64,000 nt of DNA from assembly GCA_029255685.2 (NCBI GenBank), contig CM055315.2, forward strand, positions 26,479,501 through 26,543,500. The letters are read 5' to 3'. This document shows positions 1 through 9,396 of this stretch, piece after piece; position 1 is the first letter of the stretch; each line of letters starts with the position of its first letter. Made by a program: the position numbers and the translations under genes. This DNA comes from Silene conica (Eukaryota; Streptophyta; Magnoliopsida; Caryophyllales; Caryophyllaceae). The notes beneath the pieces are model-generated. The model had not been told where the DNA came from and did not search any database. It saw only the letters and a list, made by a program, of their open reading frames with translations.

Positions 1-256
1 GCTAGTATAGGTACTTAAGTATACAATGTCATCATTCCATGCTTTGTTTTCTCCTTTCATTATCTAATAGTTGTAGCTCACACGCAACTTAATTTTTTTC
101 GAATATTAAGCATTAATTATACTAAAATTAAAAAAAGAATCGTTGTCGTAAATTGGGTTCGTAATATATTAGTATCAACGAACATTTCCACATATAGATA
201 TCAGAGTAGGCTTTGTTGCTAATTAATAGATGTTTTAATCTTTAATAAACAAATAA
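1..256. repeat. Dispersed repeat R1, copy a (left part)
   Basis: This stretch is nearly identical to 53078-53335 and similar to 39291-39530, and it continues after the inserted LTR at 3185-3296. The window starts inside the repeat, so its left end is missing. The intact copies at 39131 and 52921 show the uninterrupted site, which proves that 257-3184 is an insertion. No coding potential is visible. Confidence 0.9.
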
Positions 257-1226
257 TGTAACATCCCGTATTTTCGTGACTTATATTTAAAGGCTTTTAA
301 GATTTATTTTATTAATAAAATAATATTTTAATAATTTAACGGAAAATAATTTTTAGGTATCGTGAAATATTTTCATAATGGGTAAGATCCGTCTTAAGAA
401 CCTTAAGTCCTTAAGACGAATATAAACTTGGCAAGCTATTTCACAACTCAAACCCGTTTCTAAAATCCGTAACCGTTTTACATGTGACGGAAAGGACAAC
501 CCTTGTACCCTTTTATAAGCCTTCCATCGACATTTCTTTTTCCTCAAGACTCTTTTTTTTACAGTAAAACAAACTTCTCAAAACCTCCATTTTTACTCCT
601 TCCTTTTCAACCTTTTCTTCATCATCCGTCGCTCGAATTGAGGTAACGATAACATTTTCGGAATCCTCATCAAATTTCCAAGTCATCTATCTCTTTCATT
701 TTTCATTTCGTCGACTTCGAAAATCGGGCTGTTTTGCCCAATTTCGTTTTTCAGTCCTAAAATCCGTTTCTTTGTTTGTAGGAGTGGGCTTAGACGATCC
801 AGGGGTCGATAGCTACTTGATTGAGGAGGATCTTTAGCCGGAATCGCTTGAAAGGTGACGATAATGAGATAACTCGGCCTTTATGTGTATATTAGCATGT
901 TTGTTGTGATTCTTGTGTTGATTTCTGTTTTTGTTGATATACATTGATCAAAGGACTTAGTAATATGTTAGGATGTTTGCTATGTGAAGATTTCATGCTT
1001 TTAAGATGTTGCTATATGTTCATAGGTGATTTTCAGTTTTTCGCATTTTGCGACGGATACTTATTAAATTCATTTGAGGATTGTTATGGGACTTACTTGC
1101 TGATAGATTAGTAGTATTTGGCGTTTGATATTGTTGTGTAAACATCACATGAATCGTTGTGTAAGTTTTGGTGTCGAATGATTGAATTTTGAAGAAGGCT
1201 GAAATCACGATTTTACGATCAGGCTC

Positions 1227-1660
1227 TCTGAGCCGGTCGACCGACCGGCCGCCGGTCGACCGGCGGGGAGAGCATTTGTATGTTTTCGTAATTTTTGGAA
1301 TATTGGCCTTAGACTGCCAGCCGGCCGACCGGCTGCCTGCCGACCGGCTGCCTGCCGACCGGCTGGTAGTCAATTTTGTCTAGGGTTGTTTTGCGAAAAG
1401 CCTAGGAAGAAAGGGAGCCCAGCCGGCAGACCGGCCGCCTGCCAGCCGGCTGGGAGTGCATATGGGGTGGTTTGCGAAATAGAGAAGGCTAGGGAATGGA
1501 GTCCCAGCCGGCCGACCGGCTGCCTGCCGACCGGCTGCCTGCCGACCGGCTGCCTGCCGACCGGCTGGGAGTCCTTTGTGATGTTTCTCGGTTTTGGAAA
1601 AAGGACATAGGCTGAGGGATCACCAGCCGGCCGACCGGCTGCCTGCCGACCGGCTGGGGA
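1227..1660. repeat. GC-rich palindromic minisatellite in the solo LTR
   Basis: Many copies of the self-complementary motif CCAGCCGGCCGACCGGCTG and its halves (GCCTGCCGACCGGCTG) occur in four clusters near 1227-1275, 1315-1366, 1420-1455 and 1503-1570, with a fifth near 1622-1660. The local GC content is far above that of the AT-rich surroundings. Each cluster could fold back on itself. Similar but distinct GC blocks occur at 55515-55580 and 63690-63925. Confidence 0.85.
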
Positions 1661-1955
1661 TCCCTGAAGGCTGTTTTATTGTTTTTCGTTCGTAACTTTC
1701 AAACGGTTGATCGGTTTTGTTTGAAACTCGTTTTGTATACCCGTGATGTATAATTGAGGTCCCCGGTGTACGGGCAACATTATATTGGGTTCGGGAATGG
1801 AGTGAGGATAGAGACCCCCGGTCGGGTAACCGAAAGGGAAACCGGCTCTCCCTCGTCTTAGTTTCCGGGATCAATTAAGTGTTGATTAGAGGTTTAAGAA
1901 GTTAGAACTATAGGTTAGTTCTACCTGTGGATGTTAGTGGTTACAATGGTTGTCG

Positions 1956-2453
1956 CGTAGTGGGATATGTGTTCAGCTCACCTCTGGACCCACTACGTGT
2001 TTATATGCCGCGTGACGGGATATGTGTTAAGCTCACCTCTGGACCCGTTACGTGTTTTGCTTGGGCGTGTCAGGATATGTGTTAAGCTCACCTCTGGACC
2101 TGACACGTGATCGGTTGTCGTACACGGGATATGTGTTAAGTTCACCTCTGGACCCGTTGTGCGGCGACTGTGTATTGGGATACGTGTTAAGTTCACCTCT
2201 GGACCCAATACATGTTTGTAGCATTGGGATATGTGTTAAGTTCACCTCTGGACCCTTTGCTTTTGGATGATTAGGGATATGTGTTAAGTTCACCTCTGGA
2301 CCCTTTTCATGATTGTAAGTTTAGGGATATGTGTTAAGTTCACCTCTGGACCCTTTACTTGATTGGATGTTGGGATATGTGTTAAGTTCACCTCTGGACC
2401 CGACATAGTGTAGTAATGGGATATGTGTTAAGTTCACCTCTGGACCCGTTGCT
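1956..2453. repeat. Array of ten hairpin-forming repeats with covarying stems
   Basis: There are ten units with the conserved core GATATGTGTTAAGTTCACC followed by TCTGGA, spaced about 45-65 bp apart. The bases flanking each core are complementary to each other but differ between units: CGTAGTGGG/CCCACTACG (1956 and 1989), CGTGTCAGG/CCTGACACG, TGTATTGGG/CCCAATACA. Other units carry G:U-type pairs (CGTGACGGG/CCCGTTACG; AGTAATGGG/CCCGTTGCT). Units 6-8 keep the outer pairs with two central mismatches, and unit 4 has a bulge. Inside the core, GTG and CAC can form a small inner stem. A homologous array with other stem sequences is at 56230-56735. Confidence 0.85.
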
Positions 2454-3184
2454 AGTGTTATGGATGTTTATCTGCTTGCCTAGATGATGGTACAGTGTCA
2501 GATATGCATGATGAGTTATGGATGTTTTATCTGCTTGCCTTGATGAGGGTACAGTGTCAGATATGCATGATGAGTAAATGACGTTTAATTGAGTTATGGT
2601 TTAATCATCCAAGGCATTGGATGACTCTTAGTTCGGTTTCATAAATAGTTGGATTGAAAGACCCCCCGACTGGGTAACCAGTAGGGAAACCGACTCTCCT
2701 TCCTAACGGTTTATGAAGTTGGTTGAGAGCCGTGCACTAGAGCTTGCATGATAATATGAGATCAGTTGATGAGATGTTTATGCTTCACATGTTGATATAT
2801 GTTGGAGTATTCTGTATTGTTTTATGTGTTTCGTGCTGTCACAAAAGGTGGCTAGGAGAACTCTAGTCACTCCCCACTGATTGTGGCGTACATGTTTACA
2901 TGTATGTAGGTACATGACAGGTGGTTGGCAGAGGGTTGCATGGAGCTAGCGAGCGATGATCCTAATCATCGATTGACTTACACGTTTACGTTAACTAGAC
3001 TTAGTTTACATTTCAGTTGAGTGCCTGTAGGGATGTACCATCCCAGGCTGTTTGTATATGTATTTTACTTTCAGTTACAGTTTTTAATTCACCTCGCATG
3101 TTAGTTATGTTAAAAAGTTTTAATTCCGCTGCATTTTTAGTACTTTTGTATGTTTATATTTCCGCTTTCGCGAGGGGTTTTACA

Positions 3185-3368
3185 AATAATCATAATGAAT
3201 GAAGTATACAAGATTTTGAAAGTCAGGGTGAATTTTGGGACGCTATGTGTCATATCATGGTACATATTTATAAAAGATTAACAAATAATTGAGGATAATT
3301 AACAGGCCTGAAAATGCACACCCATTTTATTGGATTTGTGTTACGACGGTGGCGGGTCAGGTTGTTAC
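3185..3368. repeat. R1 copy a (right part) joined to a TRIM LTR remnant
   Basis: Positions 3185-3296 continue repeat R1 (compare 53331-53437). Positions 3297-3368 resemble the 3' part of the LTR of the complete TRIM at 34545, including GTGTTACGACGGTGG and the end GTTGTTAC. The TRIM primer-binding site follows only after the CACTA insertion, at 5703. Confidence 0.75.
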
Positions 3369-5696
3369 CACTACTAAAATTGAGCACTTGGGCCACGGCT
3401 AAATTCGTGGCGTAAATACTAATTCTTTGTGGCTAAAGCTCTTTGCCACGGAAATACCTTCCGTGGCCCAAGTGGGCGTGGCTAACAGATAGCCACGGGA
3501 AAAACAAGAACGTAGCTAAAATTATATTTTTAGCCACAGATTCTCACGTGGCTAATAGTTCCCGTGGCCAAAAATTAATCCTCGTGGCCAAAATTATTCT
3601 CGTGGCTAACAAAAAAATAAAAAATAAATAAACAAAATGTAAAATATTATTTTTTACTTATAATGAAAATATTTTCACATATGAAATCTTTTTTTTTTGC
3701 CTAAACCGGCTGGACATAGAGTTGCTCCATTTACATGGGTAGGGATCGAACCCCTGACCTCATGGTTAAGGGATGAGGTGAGCAACCACCACAGTACCAA
3801 ACACATTTGGTTATATATGGAATCTTGTCAAGCTTTAATCCTTGCCTAGCTAGTTATCTCAACTCGATACTTACAATCACAGGTCATTCACTTTTGTGAA
3901 TCGTATATTAACTGTGGAGTTCATATGATGAGCTACCGAAATTGAAACTTAAGCTTGTTGATATAGTTAACACTTTGAAACCTTTTCAAATTATATTCTT
4001 TTCTTCTAAATAACCTTCACTATTATTTTTGCGAAAAAATATTAAATGATTTACATATTTTTGCGAAAAACTATTATTTTTCTCAGATTAGTCAAGTTTT
4101 CAATTTTGACCTCCCAACTAATGATGCTCGGGTCATTTTTTGCCCGAGTCAACAAAACCATTTTCTCCAAACTATTTAATCAAATTTTCCTTATATTTTT
4201 TCCCCTAATATATATATTTTTATTTTTTTATCATTTGTCGGCATTTTTATTTTACCTCTCTTTTATCCATTTTTTCATATATTTTTCCACACAAATACTA
4301 TTTGTAAGATCGTCGTATTTGTAACGAAAAAAAGTTTAATCACATTTTATTAAATAATGCTCACTTTTGAATAATGATTACATATGAGTATCAATGACCG
4401 AGTTTTATTACTCATAAATGACCAAGACATTATTAACTCGAAAATAATCAGTTTTTGCCAAAAAACACAGAAAAGATCGTACAAATTTTTGTTTTCTCTA
4501 AATTGATTTATTTTCATTATTTATATTTCTTCTTGTCAACAAAATTTCACATTATTTACACATGTAAATCTATTATTTAAATTTTCATTTTACTTTTCAG
4601 TGTGATACGGTCATTTTCAATATTTAAAATGTTTTTCTATATTGATTTTTTTATATCGGTTGTTTTATCAATATGTTTTTTTCCATTTTATTCAATGATT
4701 TGTTGGAAATCATTTTGAATTAAATTTTTTAGACTACTTTTTTTTATTTAATCATACTTTAAATCTACTTGTCTTTTTTTTTTTTTTCTACTTAAAAACT
4801 TCTCCAATTTTTTTCCAATTTAACATCTCAAATTCAAGTTCTTCTAGAAATATTTTACAAATAAAGTTGTAAATCAATTTTCTAATGAAAAGCGTAACAA
4901 TATATTAGTTTCAAACTTCTCAATGATAGGTGTTAATAAGTTAATTATTTAATTGGACATACTTTCTCTTTAAATGTGATGCAATCTCTAAATAATGTTA
5001 TTCAATATTATAAAATTTAACAAAAAAAGAATTAGTTATTTATTAAATTATCGATGTTATGAAAAACCACTAAATATTATTCTAGTTTGTAAAAAATAAA
5101 ATTAAGACGATGGTAATTTTCTTTACGTGTTTATCATTTTATAGAAGTTTACATTTCTTATTAGACTAAATAAACAAATACCAAATATTTATTAAATTAA
5201 TCAAAATATTTTCAAAATTTTACATTTAAATTTTTCATATTATGTATATTTGATTAAGTTTCATTCAGCTTTTGTATTTTCCTTTTATTTCTTACAAAAC
5301 CAAGTTTTTACGTTTATCTTAACATGAAATATCTTTATACAAGTCTGAAGAAAATCTTAGCCACTGGTGTTTGTTACTAGTTTCGTGGCTAAGCAAATAT
5401 ATTGCCACGGACAATATGTAAGCTGTGGCTAAAGAAATATTGGCCACGGAATGATCTCTGGCTAAATATATATTTGCCATGGGTGTGACATTTTTCGTGG
5501 CAAAAATGATTATTAGCCACGACTGTAACCTAAATTGTAGCGCAATTGACTTTTTGCCACGGGAAAATTTTTCCCGTGGCATAAAATTTTTCTAAAATAG
5601 TGAATAAATTTTTTCCCGTGGCTAAACAAAATTTAGCCACGAATTATAAATTCCCGTGGCATAAATCGTGGCGCAAGAGGTCAATTTGTTGTAGTG
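3369..5696. mobile_element. Non-autonomous CACTA (En/Spm-like) element, 2.3 kb
   Basis: The terminal inverted repeats start CACTACTAAAATTGA on the left and CACTACAACAAATTGACC on the right strand. The target duplication is probably TAC (3366-3368) and TAT (5697-5699). The subterminal regions (3385-3610 and 5350-5680) are packed with GCCACG/CGTGGC palindromes and the motif CGTGGCTAA, as expected for transposase-binding repeats of this superfamily. I see no transposase. The interior is AT-rich and holds a SINE at 3691-3814. The element splits a TRIM remnant between its LTR end and its primer-binding site. Confidence 0.85.
3691..3814 (-). mobile_element. tRNA-derived SINE inside the CACTA element
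   Basis: Read on the minus strand, the element has an A-box-like segment (GTGGTGGTTGCTCACC), a clear RNA polymerase III B box (GGTTCGATCCC) and an A-rich 3' tail (the T-run at 3691). It is flanked by an imperfect 12-bp target duplication, ATATGAAATCTT (3679-3690) and ATATGGAATCTT (3815-3826). These features together identify a plant SINE rather than a tRNA gene. Confidence 0.75.
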
Positions 5697-5699
5697 TAT

Positions 5700-5965
5700 A
5701 AATGGTATCAGGGCGATCCTATGACCATGTGATGACCCCGTGGTTGGGAGTACCCGGGTCACCCACCTAGCGGGGGAAGGGGAAGATTCTGGGCCTGGCT
5801 AAGTTCAAGTTTGAGGCTGTGGGGGACTTTGTAACACCCCAAGAGGATGAGAGAATAGTTGTCCCACATTGGGAAAATATGAGATTCTGTGGAGATTTGT
5901 CCCACATCGGTAGAATGTGAGGCTTGTATATGTTTATTATAACTTTCACCCATCACTTAGTAACA
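5700..5965 (+). mobile_element. TRIM remnant: primer site, internal region and partial 3' LTR
   Basis: TGGTATCAGGG at 5703 matches the initiator Met-tRNA primer site. The internal region with GGGAGTACCCGGGTCAC matches the complete TRIM at 34545-35107. A G-rich tract precedes TGTAACACCCCAAGAG at 5830, the start of the second LTR. The LTR is truncated near 5965 and carries a local duplication of its TTGTCCCACAT segment. Confidence 0.75.
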
Positions 5966-6083
5966 AGGCGTTGTATTTTTGAGCTTAAGTCATATAATAT
6001 TTTGGACCGACATTATAGTTTTTTTTTCAAATATCGAACTATTACGCAATAAATTGTTAATAATTATTGTTGTTTATAGTAAA

Positions 6084-6690
6084 CTAGTTTTAAACCCGTG
6101 CAAAATTGCACGGGTATCCTTTTAAAAAAATAGTACATAAATATTATTAACAAAACATAAACGATATAATTGGGCGGAATTTTAGTATTAGTGTTTGTAA
6201 CTTTGCTGATGAAATTTAGTCATTTGATGAAAAAAATCTGACCAGGGTAACTTTAAAATCGGAAAAAAAAATTTTACACTTCTCGTAAGTATACTAAAAC
6301 TCTTTTTTTTTATATAGAACTAAGACATTTGTTATTATAAAATGTTAAAAGCTTTTGCAAAATTAATTTCCTGTAATTAAATATTTTGTTCTATAATTTT
6401 TTAGTTCTTTTGTAGTTATATTTTAATATTTAATTCTTATCAGTTGGTGTAATTTACTATTAAAGTTATTTTAATCAAAATACTACGATTTCTGAAACAA
6501 CATTAATATTTTCGTACGTATGAAACATAAAACGTAATTATTTACGTACACAACATAAACATAATAGTTTTTCAGAAATTAGATTCATTTTCCTTTGCCG
6601 TGGGGACCACATTTACTTTAAAAAAAACTAAATTTAATGAGGTGGCTTCATGAGGATGGGTTAAATGTTTTCCTATTTATATAGATAAGA
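6084..6690 (-). mobile_element. Small non-autonomous Helitron
   Basis: On the minus strand it starts TCTTATCTATATA (5' end at 6690) and ends with the hairpin CCCGTGCAATTTTGCACGGG followed by CTAG and a T (left end 6084). This is the TC...CTRR-T structure of Helitrons, with A/T at the target. No gene is visible. Confidence 0.75.
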
Positions 6691-7335
6691 TTGTTGTCTA
6701 ATTTAAATAATTCTAATTATTTAAATTGTCTCGTTTTAGGAAATTGTTATCTAATTATCACTCAGATAATGTGTATTTCTAATTATTTAAATTCATGATT
6801 TATATAAAGTTGTTCGTAATATTTCTGAATCGACGATATTAGGCATTAATTTATAATATGTAGAATATTGGGCGGTTTGTTGTAGGAAATTCATCTAATA
6901 TTATGCGGGACCCACCTGAGTGAATTAAAAAAAAAATAAAGCCTGGGTTGATGACGTGGCTCAACCAGAGCTTGAGAAATGATTCAGGAATTATATAGAT
7001 AAGATTATGTATTAATTATTGGGCATAAATTGTTATGCAAAAGTTCCGGGCAAACGATATTCGAAATTATTATATTTTGTTATATAATATTTAATTTCAT
7101 GTTATACACATTGATAGTTTCCAAAGAAATTAATGTTTAAGAATATTATATAAGACTTTTGATGTAAGGTCGTAAACATTAATTTCTACGTAAATAATTG
7201 AATTTCAGGTAGTTATTTCGCATTAAAATCATCATACAACATTTCGGTCCCACCAAATAAATAAAAAAAAAAACTGGGTTGATGACGTGGCTCAACTAGA
7301 GCCTCCTAAATGATCTAACAATTATATAGATAAGA
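6691..7335 (-). mobile_element. Two further Helitron 5' termini (7004 and 7335)
   Basis: The motif TTATATAGATAAGA (reverse complement TCTTATCTATATAA) recurs with its end at 7004 and again at 7335. Each copy is preceded by a shared subterminal segment containing GGTTGATGACGTGGCTCAAC. No matching minus-strand 3' end lies immediately to the left, so these are truncated or nested copies. Confidence 0.55.
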
Positions 7336-7400
7336 TAATTATATTTTTTATTTAATATAATTTAAACATTAACCATTATGTCAATATTCTTAAAAATATA

Positions 7401-7431
7401 CCCGTGCAATTTTACACGGGTTAAAAACTAG
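7401..7431 (+). mobile_element. Helitron 3' terminus, + orientation
   Basis: The hairpin CCCGTGCAATTTTACACGGG at 7401-7420 is followed by TTAAAAA and CTAG (7428-7431) and then T. It faces opposite to the Helitron ends on its left. The same end is present but degraded at 43160-43189 in R2b. Confidence 0.6.
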
Positions 7432-8647
7432 TTCTATTATATTAAGCAATATAGTAATAGTATTGAAATGTTACTTGTATTGTTGAATACTCCATAGTTC
7501 AAACGAAACATTCTATTACGTTAAATTACTTAGACAAGAACTCATAAATTTGTCTTTAATATATTTCATGTGACATATCGTAAAATTATGATTATGTTGA
7601 AATTCTGAGTCATATCTATTATATATTCTCACTATTAGTATTTTACTTGAATCGATTTACTAGCTAATTGTTCATATATAATTTATTTTGTTACTAGCAG
7701 TATTGTTACTTTTATTTATTACATTCATTATTACTAAGGTTACTTTCAATACTTTTGCCGTAATTTTTAATGCTTTCGCTACTGCCGCATTAATATTGAT
7801 CATTTCACAACCCTCGTTATTATTTCTTTTACTTTCATTACTCTCGCTTTCTGCTAATATTGTTACTAGCTTTGACTATTGAAATTAGTTATTACTATAA
7901 TATTACTTAGTACATACTATATATCCATGTTACTGCAATTCTTTTTCAATACTAACAAAATTATGTTTACTATTTAGCAGGCAATATTATGAGACTTCTA
8001 TATTTATGTAACTATATTCAATATATGCATTAAATTAATTCGAAATAATTATACAATATTTTTTTTTTTTGGAAATCTAGCTTGATTTATTTACAAGTCA
8101 ATAGTCTCCAAAATATTACATACTTGTATTATATTGTGTACGTTAAATAATTAATTAAAAACTTTATAGAGTAATGAATATAATATAAGTCTGGCGTGTT
8201 TATTTTAAGGAAAATCACGATATTCTGGTGTTCTCTAAATTTATATTTCAACAAAAACTATATAACATTTATACTGAAATTCCTTGGGCTAGATCTATCA
8301 CACAACACTATTGATTAAAAATTATATGGTATAATTAATTTGTATAGAATTATTTAATTACTTAGAATAAGATTGAACTCATCTGAGTCTTTCATATCTT
8401 TTATGCCCTTAAGTCCTCACTACAATCATTAGATCTCACTATGCTAGGTAGCACCAAAACGGACGTGGATACGGACACGTACAAGTGACACGACATTACA
8501 TGAAATTTAGGACACGAGACACGTCATTTAAATCTATAACCCTTATAAATGTGCAAAATCCTCCTTAAGGATGAACAGTAGAGCATTGCTCTCGTGCGTG
8601 GAGTGTGATGAGCAGTGAGCACTTTGTCTTCTTGCCTGGTGATGTTC

Positions 8648-8656
8648 ATATAAAAG
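8648..8656 (+). promoter_or_regulatory. Candidate TATA box
   Basis: ATATAAAAG lies about 95 bp before the ATG at 8751, and a pyrimidine-rich leader follows. About 80 bp upstream (8569-8592) is GGATGAACAGTAGAGC followed by TGCTCT, which recurs at 33795-33816. Confidence 0.4.
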
Positions 8657-8750
8657 CAAGGTCCATCCCCTGTTTTACGGTATTTTTCTTTTCATTTCCT
8701 CTGCTGTTTGCTCCTCTTTTTAGGTTTTTATTTACTCTAATCTCCTCTAT

Positions 8751-9296
8751 GCCTTTGAATAATGTTGATGAGGTACGTTATCTACAATCCAAAATTGATG
8801 AAGTTGTGAACGGTTTCCGTCCTCTGTTTCATCGCTTAATGGTTGTCATGAATAATGATGTTATATGGAGCTTGATTCGTCGGGATGACTTCCGGTTTGT
8901 TTCGTTAGAGTTAATGATGCGTCCTCGTTACCGGAATGTCCGACAACCGATATCTGATGAGTAGGTAACCGAAGGTACTACTGCAATCTTAAATGTTAAT
9001 TTATTAGTTAAGCTTTTTAGATGACTATTTTGATACAGTTTTCTGTGTTATAATCAGAATCAATGGGTATTAAACGAAGCGAGCTGACCACGATAGAGGA
9101 GGAAGTGATCGAGTTCTTCAAAAGATGTGAAACAATTGTCCCTCACATGACTATATATCATCTGTGTATGGCTACTGGTGAAATTTTCGTTGGCCCCCTT
9201 GATGCGCTTGATATATATGAGATATATTACAGTTACCTGGAAGAAGACCTTTTTAAGCCTACTGTCTCCTCCTCTGATGGTTGGTCTACTGATTAG
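8751..9296 (+). CDS. Unknown small protein gene, one or two exons
   Basis: I do not recognise this gene. The first segment (8751-8964, 70 residues, starting MPLNNVDEV) is charged and follows a TATA-like box and a pyrimidine-rich leader. A second open segment (9063-9296, 77 residues) is acidic, with a helical stretch EEEVIEFFKRCE near its start and an aromatic patch IYEIYYSYLEEDL near the middle. An AG at the start of the second segment could be an intron acceptor, so the two may be one spliced gene; the alternative is two unrelated short frames. Neither matches a domain I know. The solo LTR at 9397 sits about 100 bp downstream. It is probably the first gene of the Helitron, but that is inference from position. 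Confidence 0.35.
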
Positions 9297-9396
9297 AGTA
9301 GATGGAGCTCTTATGCAGTTTGGTTATAAACTGAGAATGTACTACTGTTTAGCACTTAATGGTGTCCCAGTTTAATTTCCCTGTTTTTAGGGTATT

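Larger units (their letters stand above)
257..3184 (+). mobile_element. Solo LTR, 2.9 kb, of a long-LTR retrotransposon
   Basis: The element starts TGTAACATCCCGTATTTT and ends GGGGTTTTACA, so it has the TG...CA ends of an LTR. It is flanked by a 5-bp target duplication AATAA (252-256 and 3185-3189), and the empty site is preserved in repeat R1 at 39.5 and 53.3 kb. There is no primer site, gag or pol, so it is a solo LTR left by LTR-LTR recombination. Long LTRs that start TGTAACATCCC are often Ty3-gypsy (for example Tekay/Del-like), but this assignment is inference. It contains a GC-rich palindromic block (about 1227-1660) and a hairpin array (1956-2453). Related sequence lies at 55425-56741. 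Confidence 0.88.
5985..8070. repeat. Repeat block R2a, paralogous to R2b at 42.4-43.8 kb
   Basis: Apart from the Helitron insertions, this block aligns along most of its length with 42437-43810, for example ACTATTACGCAATAAATTG, GTTATGCAAAAGTTCCGG and CTAGTTCTATTATATTAAGC. R2b contains a Stowaway-like insertion (42606-42840) that is absent here. No protein-coding feature is supported; the AT-rich interval 7435-8440 shows only the repeat. Confidence 0.75.

Noticed and set aside
2052-2293. Frames of repeated peptide across the hairpin array on both strands
   Set aside because: They result from the repeated DNA unit; the flanking LTR has no coding capacity.
1956-2453. CRISPR-like appearance: about 30-bp direct repeats with short variable spacers
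   Set aside because: The context is an LTR in plant DNA. The 'spacers' contain the two arms of each unit's own stem and no cas genes are present. It is a hairpin minisatellite.
3691-3814. Possible tRNA gene (B box GGTTCGATCCC)
   Set aside because: It has no complete cloverleaf, but has an A-rich tail and a 12-bp target duplication, so it is a SINE.
7688-7882. Hydrophobic 64-residue frame in R2a
   Set aside because: The paralogous block R2b (43450-43640) does not keep the frame; it is AT-rich repeat sequence.
8439-8530. TCTCACTATGCTAGG as the 5' end of the large Helitron
   Set aside because: The TC start alone is too weak. No second copy of this end or empty site is available here, so the boundary is left open.
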